Shown here: positions 8,429-15,924 of the stretch, piece by piece
Layout of the letters: each line of letters opens with the position of its first letter
Numbering within the stretch: the first letter of the stretch is position 1
NCBI GenBank assembly: GCA_964536215.1
Contig: CAZHWT010000006.1
Span: 1-42,586 of the forward strand
DNA from: CAZHWT01 sp964536215
GTDB taxonomy: Bacteria; Patescibacteriota; CAZHWT01
Reading direction: 5' to 3'
Length of the DNA: 42,586 nucleotides
Notes under the pieces: generated by a model
Database searches by the model: none
What the model saw: the letters and a program-made list of their open reading frames with translations, nothing else
What the model was told of the DNA's origin: nothing
Position numbers and translations under genes: made by a program

Positions 8429-8866
8429 TTACAGAGACACCTTTTCCGGCTTCTGACCAACCTGTTCATGCTCTTCACCAGCATAAATATACAACTTACC
8501 TAGTGTAGCGGAGCCCAGTCGATTCTTGGGCAGCATGCCGCGAACTGCTCGGCGAACAGCTTCGGTCGGCTTCTCAGCCATAACCTTACCGAGGGACTCA
8601 TTGCGAATACCACCTGGATATCCACTGTGGCGCCAATACAGCTTGCCTTCAACCTTGCGCTGATGAATATCTAGCCCGGCTGCATTAATAATAACTACCC
8701 GGTCACCGTTATCCAAGTGAGGCACATAGCTCGGATCATGCTTACCCATCAGCAATTGAGCTGCCCGGGCTGCTACCTTACCCAATCGTTGGCCTTTAGC
8801 ATCAATTAAGTGCCACTTGGCCGTTAAATCTTTGGCCGATGGATTGTAATAATCGTTCTTTTTCAT
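8429..8866 (-). CDS. rplM: 50S ribosomal protein L13 (uL13)
   Basis: A 145-residue early-assembly protein of the large subunit. KWHLIDAKGQRLGKVAARAAQLLMGKH near the N-terminus (positions 17-43) is the family signature. YWRHSGYPGGIR and RRAVRGMLPKNRLG are the other conserved blocks. It follows rplQ by 2 nt and precedes rpsI. Confidence 0.97.
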   Translation of the reverse strand: MKKNDYYNPSAKDLTAKWHLIDAKGQRLGKVAARAAQLLMGKHDPSYVPHLDNGDRVVIINAAGLDIHQRKVEGKLYWRHSGYPGGIRNESLGKVMAEKPTEAVRRAVRGMLPKNRLGSATLGKLYIYAGEEHEQVGQKPEKVSL

Positions 8867-8868
8867 GA

Positions 8869-9360
8869 TTATGATTCTTTCGTGTCAGTAGTTTCTTCTT
8901 TCGCCGCAGTTTTTGTTCGCTTAGTCGAAGCTGATTTCTTGGCTACTGAAGCAGCCTTCTTGGCCACAGGCTTCTTTTTAGCCGCCGTTAATGCCGTCGG
9001 TCCAGACAATTCAACCAACTCTATAACTGCCATCTCAGCGCCATCACCAGCTCGTCGCCCTGTCTTAATAATCCGAGTATAGCCACCTGGACGGTCAGCA
9101 AAACGGACTGCCAACACAGAATAAACCTTGTCTGCAGCAGCAGTTGTTGGCAAAAACGCCATCACTGCTCGTCGAGCTGCCAAATCCTGCCCCTTGGCTC
9201 GAGTAATCAACTTTTCTACCACTGGCCGAATAGCTTTAGCCTTTGGCAACGTCGTCGTAATTCGCTCATGCTCAACCAACGACTGAGCTAGATTGCGGTA
9301 CAACGCTTTTCGATGTCCGCTCGACCGATTTAGTTTTTTTCCGTGTACTTGATGTCGCAT
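8869..9360 (-). CDS. rplQ: 50S ribosomal protein L17 (bL17) with Lys/Ala tail
   Basis: The first 115 or so residues are a normal L17 (MRHQVHGKKLNRSSGHRKAL, then the RPGGYTRIIK block near residue 90). About 45 further residues form a low-complexity Ala/Lys/Thr/Ser tail (KKPVAKKAAS-type repeats). This makes 163 residues in total, against roughly 120-130 in most bacteria. The tail resembles the one on L4 in this window and is probably disordered and RNA-contacting (inference). It follows rpoA as in the normal alpha operon. Confidence 0.96.
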   Translation of the reverse strand: MRHQVHGKKLNRSSGHRKALYRNLAQSLVEHERITTTLPKAKAIRPVVEKLITRAKGQDLAARRAVMAFLPTTAAADKVYSVLAVRFADRPGGYTRIIKTGRRAGDGAEMAVIELVELSGPTALTAAKKKPVAKKAASVAKKSASTKRTKTAAKEETTDTKES

Positions 9361-9374
9361 AATAACTTACCACG

Positions 9375-9409
9375 TAATTCTTAATTCTAAATTCCTAATT
9401 CTAATTGCT
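9375..9409. repeat. 7-bp AATTCT-type array between rpoA and rplQ
   Basis: TAATTCT TAATTCT AAATTCC TAATTCT AATTGCT, in exact 7-nt register. It fills most of the 47-nt gap between rpoA and rplQ and touches the rpoA stop codon. It shows that the arrays also enter operons. Confidence 0.85.
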
Positions 9410-10313
9410 AGGCAATTTTCTTTAGCACATCCTCTAACGACTTTTCACCCAGGTTCTTAACGGCCAAAAGCTCTTCGTGACTCTTAGCTCGCATATCACC
9501 TACTGTCTCAATGCCAGCCTTCTTCAAGCTATTCAAAACTCTGGTCGGAATACCCAACTCCTCCAAGCTAGAGCTATCATCTATATCGCTAGCCTTAGCT
9601 TTAGACGTAGCCGCGCTCGCCGTCTCGGCCTCTTCTGGATTCTGACCATTCAAAGAGCTAAATGCTTCAACTAACAGCGCTGTAGCCTGGCTAAAGGCCT
9701 CAGCCGGGCTAATCGAACCATCTGTCGTAATTTCCATAGTCAAGCGATCCAAGTTAGTCATCTGACCTACGCGAGTATCCTCAACCGCATAGTTTACACG
9801 CACGACCGGACTAAACTTAGCGTCCAGCCCCATAACGCCAATTGGCAAACTCTCTTCTGGAGCAACCTGATAACCTCGACCACGCTGAACGGTTAGTTCA
9901 AATGAAACCTTCGACTTAGCCTCGGTCAACGTAACCAACTCTAAATCAGGATTAGCCACTTCTACACCAGTTGGACACTTCAAATCGGCAGCTGTTATGA
10001 CGCCGACACCCTTCGCCTCTAAACGAACAATTTGAGGTTGGTCAGTATGAACCGCAAAGCGGACTTTCTTCACCCGAAGCAACAATTCAACCACATCTTC
10101 CTTAACTCCAGGCAATGTGCTAAATTCATGCGATGCGCCATCAATACGCAACTGAGTAACTGCCGCCCCAGTCAATTGAGACAACAGTACGCGTCGCAAG
10201 GCGTTTCCCAGTGTCTGACCAAATCCAGACATTAATGGCTCAATCACCAAAGTGGCCCGGCTGGCATCATGCTCTGTAATTTCAGTATTTGGCACAAAAG
10301 CTAATAGTGACAT
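9408..10313 (-). CDS. rpoA: RNA polymerase alpha subunit
   Basis: This 301-residue subunit nucleates RNA polymerase assembly. The N-terminal dimerisation domain includes EPLMSGFGQTLGNALRRVLL, and after a Ser/Ala-rich linker the C-terminal helix-hairpin-helix domain (LEELGIPTRVLNSLKKAGI, then GEKSLEDVLKKI) contacts UP elements and activators. The ATG at 10313 is chosen over an upstream in-frame start at 10364, because AGGAG lies 5-6 nt before it and the upstream start would overlap rpsD. The gene lies in the standard position between rpsD and rplQ. Confidence 0.97.
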   Translation of the reverse strand: MSLLAFVPNTEITEHDASRATLVIEPLMSGFGQTLGNALRRVLLSQLTGAAVTQLRIDGASHEFSTLPGVKEDVVELLLRVKKVRFAVHTDQPQIVRLEAKGVGVITAADLKCPTGVEVANPDLELVTLTEAKSKVSFELTVQRGRGYQVAPEESLPIGVMGLDAKFSPVVRVNYAVEDTRVGQMTNLDRLTMEITTDGSISPAEAFSQATALLVEAFSSLNGQNPEEAETASAATSKAKASDIDDSSSLEELGIPTRVLNSLKKAGIETVGDMRAKSHEELLAVKNLGEKSLEDVLKKIA

Positions 10314-10341
10314 ATATACTCCTAAACTCTTACTCCGCCCA

Positions 10342-10950
10342 CTAGCGTGAGTAGTACTCAACAATCAACTGCTCTTCAATCGGGAAAGTGATTTGTTCTC
10401 GAACTGGCAGATCTTTTACAACTCCTGCTCCACCCTTCCGCTCCATCCAGGTTGGAATCTGATCATCCTTAACCGTCTTCATATGCTCAACAACCGCCGG
10501 AATATTTGTCGCTTTAGAACCCAGACTAACTACATCGCCTGGCTTAAGATTGTAAGAGGGGATAGTCACCGTTTTGCCATTAACTAATACATGACCGTGA
10601 TTCACCATCTGACGAGCCAACCGCTTAGTTGAAGCGAAACCGAGTAAGAATACTACATGATCCAATCGGCTCTCTAAAATCTGCAGCAGCGTTAGTCCAG
10701 TTGCTCCTGAGTTCTTAACCGCCCAATCAAAATATTTTTCAAATTGCTTTTCCAATACGCCATAATAGCGCTTAACTTTCTGCTTCTCGCGCAACTGCAG
10801 GGCGTAGTTAGATGGCTTACGTCCACGGGCCAAGCCGTGCTGTCCTGGAGGCACCGCCCCCTTACGAACGACTGGGCATTTGTCGCTGCCACACAAAGCG
10901 ATTCCTTCGCGTCGGCATAATCTGTGTTGTGGTCCTGTATATCTAGCCAT
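10342..10950 (-). CDS. rpsD: 30S ribosomal protein S4 (uS4)
   Basis: A 202-residue primary 16S rRNA binder that nucleates the 30S body. The N-terminus carries a Cys cluster (CRREGIALCGSDKC), the form thought to bind zinc. The S4 RNA-binding domain is clear in ESRLDHVVFLLGFASTKRLA and VNHGHVLVNGKTV. In model bacteria S4 represses the alpha operon; no such site was identified here. Confidence 0.97.
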   Translation of the reverse strand: MARYTGPQHRLCRREGIALCGSDKCPVVRKGAVPPGQHGLARGRKPSNYALQLREKQKVKRYYGVLEKQFEKYFDWAVKNSGATGLTLLQILESRLDHVVFLLGFASTKRLARQMVNHGHVLVNGKTVTIPSYNLKPGDVVSLGSKATNIPAVVEHMKTVKDDQIPTWMERKGGAGVVKDLPVREQITFPIEEQLIVEYYSR

Positions 10951-10956
10951 AATAAA

Positions 10957-10987
10957 ATTAGTTAATTAGTTATTAGTTACTTGGTTC
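10957..10987. repeat. 7-bp TTAGTTA-type array between rpsK and rpsD
   Basis: ATTAGTT repeated three times (one step of 8 nt), then ACTTGGT. The rest of the 75-nt gap to rpsK is AT-rich with no gene. Confidence 0.7.
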
Positions 10988-11025
10988 CTTCATTCATATC
11001 TAATCACACATTAGTGTCATTCGCC

Positions 11026-11406
11026 TTACACTCTTCGTCGCTTACGCGGTCGACAGCCATTATGTGGCTGAGAAGTGACATCAGTAATACTGACTACATC
11101 AATGTTAGCATTCTTAAACGACCGAATTGCTGCATCTCTACCTGAACCAGGCCCTTTCACAAAGATGGACACCTTCTGCAAACCGGACTCCTTAGCTCGG
11201 GCCGTTACCTGATCCATAGCCGTCGTAGCCGCAAATGGTGTTGACTTACGCGACCCCTTAAACCCAGCCATACCCGCTGAGCCCCAGGCAATCACATTGC
11301 CCTGCTCATCGGTAATAGAAATGATAGTATTATTAAACGTAGCCTGAACATATACTCGTCCAACTGCTACCTGCTTCATCTGCTTTTTTCGTCGTGTAAT
11401 TGCCAT
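11026..11406 (-). CDS. rpsK: 30S ribosomal protein S11 (uS11)
   Basis: A 126-residue platform protein that lines the mRNA exit/Shine-Dalgarno cleft. The signatures VYVQATFNNTIISITDEQGN, GFKGSRKSTPFAA and the basic end HNGCRPRKRRRV are all present. A 106-nt spacer separates it from rpsM; this holds ACTACTCACC-like short repeats but no gene. Confidence 0.97.
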   Translation of the reverse strand: MAITRRKKQMKQVAVGRVYVQATFNNTIISITDEQGNVIAWGSAGMAGFKGSRKSTPFAATTAMDQVTARAKESGLQKVSIFVKGPGSGRDAAIRSFKNANIDVVSITDVTSQPHNGCRPRKRRRV

Positions 11407-11512
11407 AATTCAAATAAATCCTAAGCTAAAAGTTCTTATGTTACAAAGTGAATAACTACTCACCACCCACCCCTGTCCGTCCCAGCAGGGTCGAAACTCA
11501 CTACTAACAATC

Positions 11513-11896
11513 CTACGTCTTCTGCAGCACGCGACGCATGCCCCCAACAGTCTGCTTCTTACCCCGTCGAGTTCGAGCATTATGTCGAGTCCGCTGCCCG
11601 CGAGCCGGCAAATTCTTCTTGTGGCGAGTCCCGCGATATGCGCCAATATCCACTAATCGCTTAATGTTGTCATTGGTCTGGCGGCGCAGCTCGCCTTCAA
11701 CAGTGAAATGCTGTTCAATTAACTGATTCAACCGAGAAATATCCTCGTCACTCAAGTCACGAGCTTTCATATCAGTAGCAATACGGGCCAGCCCCAACAA
11801 CTTACGAGAGGCCGACAATCCTAGCCCTTGCACATATGGCAGGCTATATTCAACCTTTTTATCGTTTGGAATATCAACTCCGGCAATTCGTGGCAT
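11513..11896 (-). CDS. rpsM: 30S ribosomal protein S13 (uS13)
   Basis: A 127-residue head protein that contacts P-site tRNA and the L5 bridge. The start at 11896 gives the canonical MPRIAGVDIPNDKKVEYSL; the frame is open 14 codons further but that would overlap rpmJ. The helix-two-turn-helix region and the basic tail TRHNARTRRGKKQTVGG are intact. It follows rpmJ by 5 nt. Confidence 0.97.
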   Translation of the reverse strand: MPRIAGVDIPNDKKVEYSLPYVQGLGLSASRKLLGLARIATDMKARDLSDEDISRLNQLIEQHFTVEGELRRQTNDNIKRLVDIGAYRGTRHKKNLPARGQRTRHNARTRRGKKQTVGGMRRVLQKT

Positions 11897-11901
11897 AAAA
11901 A

Positions 11902-12015
11902 TTATCCTTGGCGCTGCTTGTGGCGCGGATTGGTGCAAATAACCCGCACAACTCCCTTGCGCTTAATTGTCTTGCATTTGGTGCATCGTGTTGTAACTGA
12001 GGCCGAAACTTTCAT
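11902..12015 (-). CDS. rpmJ: 50S ribosomal protein L36 (bL36)
   Basis: A 37-residue protein, MKVSASVTTRCTKCK..., ending NPRHKQRQG. The zinc ligands are the CTKC pair, a later Cys (VICTNPRH) and the His. It sits between infA and rpsM as usual. The longer open frame upstream (to 12090) overlaps infA and is not used. Confidence 0.95.
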   Translation of the reverse strand: MKVSASVTTRCTKCKTIKRKGVVRVICTNPRHKQRQG

Positions 12016-12040
12016 AACCTTTTCCTTAATTTCAAATTGT

Positions 12041-12283
12041 TTACCGATACCGATAAATAATCCGCCCCTTAGACAAATCAGGCGGTACAACTACTACTTT
12101 TACTCTATCTCCAGGCAACACCCGAATCCGACGCGTCCGCATTTTACCCGATAGCGTCGCTAAAAGCATCGCCTCGCGAACTTCACCACCAGCGGCTGGC
12201 ACCTGCATCTTTACTCGAAACATAGTGTTTGGCAATGCTTCTGCAACCACCCCATCAAGTTCAACGCTGTTAGTAGTAGCCAT
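12041..12283 (-). CDS. infA: Translation initiation factor IF-1
   Basis: An 80-residue OB-fold factor that binds the 30S A site during initiation. LDGVVAEALPNTMFRVKM and the C-terminal block RRIRVLPGDRVKVVV.. RGRIIYRYR are diagnostic. It is about 8 residues longer than the typical 72, from extra residues (VPAAGGEVREA) in the loop before SGKM. It starts at the ATG 12283 and heads the alpha-type operon with its own sigma70 promoter and a folded leader. Confidence 0.96.
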   Translation of the reverse strand: MATTNSVELDGVVAEALPNTMFRVKMQVPAAGGEVREAMLLATLSGKMRTRRIRVLPGDRVKVVVVPPDLSKGRIIYRYR

Positions 12284-12333
12284 AAAAAAGATCACCGTGT
12301 TTCCCTGTCGATCTGAAGCCAGATCATGGTGAT
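12284..12333 (-). promoter_or_regulatory. Folded infA leader that may cover its ribosome binding site
   Basis: In the leader, ATCACC (12328-12333) can pair with GGTGAT (12291-12296), just upstream of the infA ATG. Between them, GATCTG and CAGATC form a 6-bp hairpin with a GCTT loop. The GGTGA strand is the only Shine-Dalgarno-like sequence, so pairing would hide it. Function is inferred. Confidence 0.5.
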
Positions 12334-12341
12334 ACTGGCGG

Positions 12342-12371
12342 ATTATACCGCACTCCTACCCCATTCGTCAA
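12342..12371 (-). promoter_or_regulatory. Sigma70-type promoter of the infA operon
   Basis: On the minus strand, TTGACG (12366-12371), an 18-nt spacer and TATAAT (12342-12347). It directly follows the stop of the upstream cassette gene, so the alpha operon has its own promoter. Confidence 0.85.
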
Positions 12372-12379
12372 CACTTCAG

Positions 12380-13204
12380 TCATTCTGCTAGTTCTTGCAG
12401 TCCCAAAAGGAATAGTAAGGCTGGCTTTTGACGCATTAAATGCAAGTTCCCATACACAATGAACAGATTTCGACCAGCTCGCCAGGTCTCAATTATCCGC
12501 TCAACCATAAACACATCTCTAAAATCACCCACATGGCGATCTATATCATTTAAGGCGGATTGAACAACCCGGCCAGAAATAATCCGCTGCAAAGAATTCT
12601 TCCTCTCCATAGATATAGGTTCCCCTGCTATTTCTTCTGCCATCCGATACAGCTCACCAAAACCCCACTCAGAGGGCATAGTATATTTGTCCTGCCAATT
12701 CTGTATGTATGACCGCAAATATTGCTCAACCGGTGGACCATCTATCAGCCTATGCCATTGCACCAACGTCCGAACAAAATAGAAGCTAAAAATCTCCTCA
12801 TCTGAAAACATTGTTCGCAAAAAATTAATCTCATCTAATCTCTTCGGCTCAGGCCGAAACTCGGCCACGCCCGCCTGTCGCGCCAACAATCTCACATAGG
12901 CACTTTCCCCGCCAGCGCGAATTGTTGCTTCCGCATCATCGGTGACCGGCTCAAAATTACCTTCAAAAAACACCGTTTGCTCCTGGCCAGAGGTATTAGA
13001 AGATAAGAACTTCCGCCAAAACGCCTCAATCTCTTCAAACATTGGATTACTAGCATCATAAAAATGCACCGCCCCAAAGTAAAACAATCGCCGCTGCGCG
13101 TCCCCCAATATAGCCGTCTGCCAACACTCTTTCATCTCCGCTGGCAAAGCCGCGATTACCGATTGAGGCGCCAACAACGACTGTACTTGCATTGACTCAG
13201 TCAT
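12380..13204 (-). CDS. TraB/EreA-like protein of unknown function
   Basis: This 274-residue soluble protein has two GxxH motifs, GAVH in FYFGAVHFYDASNP near the N-terminus and GNLH in FIVYGNLHLMRQKPAL near the C-terminus. A glutamate (VFFEGNFEP) and an arginine (RDVFM) lie between them. This pattern is that of the TraB/GumN/EreA superfamily, whose members include predicted metal-dependent hydrolases. The assignment is by motif only. The ATG at 13204 follows AGGAG and overlaps the upstream nucleotidyltransferase stop (ATGACTGA), so the two are translationally coupled. It is the last gene of the cassette inserted between map and infA. Confidence 0.6.
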   Translation of the reverse strand: MTESMQVQSLLAPQSVIAALPAEMKECWQTAILGDAQRRLFYFGAVHFYDASNPMFEEIEAFWRKFLSSNTSGQEQTVFFEGNFEPVTDDAEATIRAGGESAYVRLLARQAGVAEFRPEPKRLDEINFLRTMFSDEEIFSFYFVRTLVQWHRLIDGPPVEQYLRSYIQNWQDKYTMPSEWGFGELYRMAEEIAGEPISMERKNSLQRIISGRVVQSALNDIDRHVGDFRDVFMVERIIETWRAGRNLFIVYGNLHLMRQKPALLFLLGLQELAE

Positions 13205-14033
13205 AATCACTCCTTATTAACTCGTTATTATCCGCACCATACACCCGCCCCACCTCATCGCCAATCCACTCCGCCAGCTGCACCACTAAACCCTTTATCT
13301 GACGCATTTCACCAACTGGATTCAAGGCCAACTCCAATACCTGCCGCATTTCTGGCTCTTTATCTGGGTAATATTTAGAAAACAGTGAGTAACAATAATA
13401 CAAGTCTCGCGTATATCCTTGCTCCCGCTCCATTACCAGCTCTGCTCCCGATCGCAACAAGCGCTTCATCATCCAAACACACCTACCCGCGGTAAAAGCA
13501 TATTCCCCGTTCTCAAACTTGAGTATAATCGCCAATAGCTCTTCCCGTACATCCAAGGCATGTAGTACCATACTTCGTCCCGGTTTAACGGCAGGCAAGA
13601 CGTTAGCTAAATCCTGTCCATATACACAAACTGAATACACTTTTATCAAGAACCAATTCGGATTCTGTCTCGACTCAAGTGGCTCCAATAGCTTAACGCT
13701 CGTTTCAATTCCGCGGCAAAACGGATAACATTTTTCTAAATTGCGACGCACAGAATCGAGCTCGGACTTCTGTTTCTCACCCAGATACTCCCTAACCACC
13801 ACCATCATATCCAAATCCGACATCCCATCAATAGCCTCACCACGGGACGCCGATCCACGCACATATACGCTATGCAGATTCTCACCCAACACTCGTCGGC
13901 ACACCTCCACCACCGCCTCCGCTGCCTCACGCCACTTCGCCTGCATCTTCTCCACCGCCGAGGACGACACAATATAGCCATCCTTATCCACACCCAAAAC
14001 TGAACCAACCGGCTGTATCTCAATTCTTGCCAC
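13197..14033 (-). CDS. Nucleotidyltransferase-fold protein
   Basis: This 278-residue protein has the polymerase-beta-type nucleotidyltransferase motif VYVRGSASRGEAIDGMSDLD (G-S-x-x-R-G ... S-D-L-D, near residues 56-75), followed by MMVVV and a later acidic position in GIETSV. These would bind metal and NTP. The C-terminal half is helical, as in aminoglycoside adenylyltransferases and MNT-type enzymes. The substrate is unknown. It starts with GTG at 14033, with GGAGG about 7 nt upstream. It overlaps the TraB-like gene by 8 nt. Drug resistance should not be assumed. Confidence 0.85.
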   Translation of the reverse strand: MARIEIQPVGSVLGVDKDGYIVSSSAVEKMQAKWREAAEAVVEVCRRVLGENLHSVYVRGSASRGEAIDGMSDLDMMVVVREYLGEKQKSELDSVRRNLEKCYPFCRGIETSVKLLEPLESRQNPNWFLIKVYSVCVYGQDLANVLPAVKPGRSMVLHALDVREELLAIILKFENGEYAFTAGRCVWMMKRLLRSGAELVMEREQGYTRDLYYCYSLFSKYYPDKEPEMRQVLELALNPVGEMRQIKGLVVQLAEWIGDEVGRVYGADNNELIRSDYD

Positions 14034-14087
14034 TCATCAACCCTCCATGGAAGTTATTTGTTACTTTCCTCCAGAGGCAGACAGGAG

Positions 14088-14227
14088 TTACTTGGTTACT
14101 TGGTTCAAGTAGGTCTCTGGGAAAAGATTGCTTCGTCATTCGTCTATTTGTTAACTCGCCTGTTCGATACTTCGTTATTCGTATCTTCGTATAACCATAA
14201 ACTACAAACTATAAACCATAAACTCAT
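14088..14227. repeat. Composite 8-bp and 7-bp arrays
   Basis: First TTACTTGG x2 with a third degenerate 8-mer (14088-14111), then TTCG-type 7-mers (about 14128-14190), then five in-register AAAC-type units: AACCATA AACTACA AACTATA AACCATA AACTCAT (14193-14227). The last unit covers the stop codon of the neighbouring phosphatase gene. The AAAC type recurs at 15084-15118 and 40694-40714. Confidence 0.85.
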
Positions 14228-14755
14228 TCGTAATCGTATTCCCACCCCGGCTGCCACTGCCACGGCGCCGTTACAGCATCCAACACCGACACCCCTTTAA
14301 TCCAATGCTCCAACCCATACTGGGTCGCCCGATGACCAATAATCATTACCCGCTTACCATCATAATCCCGCTTCAAATCGTCTAAAAACGACTTCATCCT
14401 AGTAGCGCAATCCTCATAGCTTTCACCATTAGGAAAAGGTATCTCAATCCGCTGTCGCTTCTGCTCATCCACCTCTTTGCTCGACTTACGAGTAAAATCA
14501 CCGTAATCGCATTCACGCAACCGGGCATCCTGCACAATCGGAAACTTTTCACCAAAGGCTATCTCAGCCGTTTTATACGACCGCTGCAAATCCGAACAAA
14601 AAAACGGCTGCAAAAGATTCATCTGCATGCCGTCGTCCCAATTCTTTCGATTGCTCTAACCCCAGAGCAGACAATTCAACGTCAAAATGCCCCGACGACA
14701 CATGCGCCTCATTGTCCACCGTCGTACTGTGGGCTTCAAAAATAATCGTCACCAT
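14224..14755 (-). pseudogene. Histidine phosphatase family protein, frameshifted
   Basis: Two overlapping frames encode the two halves of one phosphoglycerate-mutase-like phosphatase. The first (from 14755, AGGAGG 6 nt upstream) begins MVTIIFEAHSTTVDNEAHVSSG and runs to ADESFAAVF. The second continues FCSDLQRSYKTAEIAFGEK and ends after IGHRATQYGLEHW, which has the second catalytic histidine. The usual RHG is AH here, apparently as in a known subgroup (recalled, not checked). The break is at a run of seven U in the mRNA (A7 at 14598-14604); six U would restore one frame. It could be a sequencing error, transcriptional slippage, +1 frameshifting or a true pseudogene. Conservation on both sides favours the first two. 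Confidence 0.8.
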
Positions 14756-14766
14756 ATCCTACCTCC

Positions 14767-14826
14767 TACTTATATAAGTAATCAAAAAGTATTATATAAT
14801 AAAAATAATTTAATTATATAATACTT
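14767..14826. repeat. Two AT-rich palindromes upstream of the phosphatase
   Basis: TACTTATATAAGTA (14767-14780) is a perfect 14-nt palindrome adjacent to the AGGAGG of the phosphatase gene. AAGTATTATATAAT (14787-14800) and its exact inverse (14813-14826) form a 14-bp stem around a 12-nt loop. They may be operators or part of an AT-rich promoter. Confidence 0.75.
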
Positions 14827-14860
14827 CAAATATATCTCAGATAAACCAAAGCAAGGTCAA

Positions 14861-15118
14861 TTCGTTTTGTTCGCTTATTCGTTTATTCGATCGCGTAATT
14901 AGTAATCCGTACCGCATAATTCGAACCTCGGATAATCGGGTCTCGGGCAAATCGTACTTCGTTATTCGCCTATTCGTTATTCGCATAACTCCCGTCCGCC
15001 TCGGGCGGAAAAAACTCCTGCCCGCCCCGTCAGGGTCGGGATAAACGAAAAACGAAAAACTCGCTCGTAGCTAGCTATTCGTAAAACTGTAAACCGTAAA
15101 CTGCAAACTACAAACTAT
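14861..15118. repeat. Long 7-bp TTCG/AAAC arrays in the map-phosphatase gap
   Basis: This covers most of the 416-nt gap 14756-15171, where I find no gene. About 18 consecutive 7-mers of TTCG/ATCG type run from 14861 to 15000. A CCGCCTCGGGCGG hairpin region follows (about 15000-15030). Then five exact-register AAAC units (AAACTGT AAACCGT AAACTGC AAACTAC AAACTAT, 15084-15118). The remainder to map is GC-rich with no recognised feature. Confidence 0.85.
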
Positions 15119-15171
15119 TCGTAATATCGGCGCAGCGAGCCGACTAAGCCGAGCTTCGATCGGCGAGCCTA

Positions 15172-15924
15172 CTACTGAGTCAGGACCTGCGGTCCTGCCG
15201 CAGTCACCGCCACCGTATGCTCAAATTGAGCCGTCAAACTCTTATCCTTACTCACTACTTGCCAATCATCTTTAAGCGTCCTAACCCCTGGCCCACCCAT
15301 ATTCATCATCACTTCAATCGCCAGAGTCATCCCCTCCTTAAGCATCACACCCGTTCCAGGACGGCCAAAGCACGGCACCATCGGTTCCATATGCAACTCT
15401 GTCCCCACTCCATGCCCAACAAATTCTCGAATCACGCTATACCCTGCCGACTCGACCGTTTTTTGCATAATGGCCGAAATATCGCCAACCCTATTCCCAA
15501 CCACCGCTTGATCAATGGCCAAAGACAAAGCCTTCTCCCCCGTTTTTACAAACCGCTGCACCGCCTCAGACACAGCGCCTATCCCACCAATCACTGTCGT
15601 AGCGGTAGTATCCACGTGTAACCCTTGCCAAATCAAGCCAATATCCAACGAAAAAATATCGCCCTGCTGTAAGGGCCGCTTATTAGGAAAGCCATGCAAA
15701 ATTAACTCGTTTACATTGGCACAAATAGTATAAGGAAATCCGCCATAGCCTTTAAAATTAGGCTTGCCACCTGTCTTTACGATCAAAGACTCGGCCAAAG
15801 CGTCCAGCTCTAAGGTGGTTACGCCAGGCTGCGCCGCTGCCACCACTGCATCCCGACACCGGGCCAACTTTGCCCCGCCTTCAGTCATAATCGCCAGTTG
15901 TTGCTCAGTTTTAAGCTCAATCAT
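15172..15924 (-). CDS. map: Methionine aminopeptidase, type I
   Basis: This enzyme removes the initiator methionine from nascent proteins. The 250-residue product has the pita-bread fold signature with all five metal ligands: Asp in FSLDIG, Asp in HVDTTAT, His in VGHGVG, Glu in LAIEVM and Glu in FEHTVAV. NVNELILHGFP supplies the substrate-binding His. It overlaps adk by 4 nt (ATGA) and ends the secY-adk-map unit. infA, which often follows, is displaced by about 3 kb of accessory DNA. Confidence 0.96.
   Translation of the reverse strand: MIELKTEQQLAIMTEGGAKLARCRDAVVAAAQPGVTTLELDALAESLIVKTGGKPNFKGYGGFPYTICANVNELILHGFPNKRPLQQGDIFSLDIGLIWQGLHVDTTATTVIGGIGAVSEAVQRFVKTGEKALSLAIDQAVVGNRVGDISAIMQKTVESAGYSVIREFVGHGVGTELHMEPMVPCFGRPGTGVMLKEGMTLAIEVMMNMGGPGVRTLKDDWQVVSKDKSLTAQFEHTVAVTAAGPQVLTQ

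Noticed and set aside
13197..14033. Aminoglycoside resistance gene
   Set aside because: Only the general nucleotidyltransferase motif is shared; nothing specific to drug-modifying enzymes is visible.
14598..14604. Evidence for a recoded stop or alternative genetic code
   Set aside because: The break in the phosphatase is a frame change, not a stop; several genes in the window end at TGA, so the standard code applies.
15121..15171. Terminator after map
   Set aside because: The stretch is GC-rich with CCGA/TCGG fragments, but no continuous stem with a T-run could be drawn.
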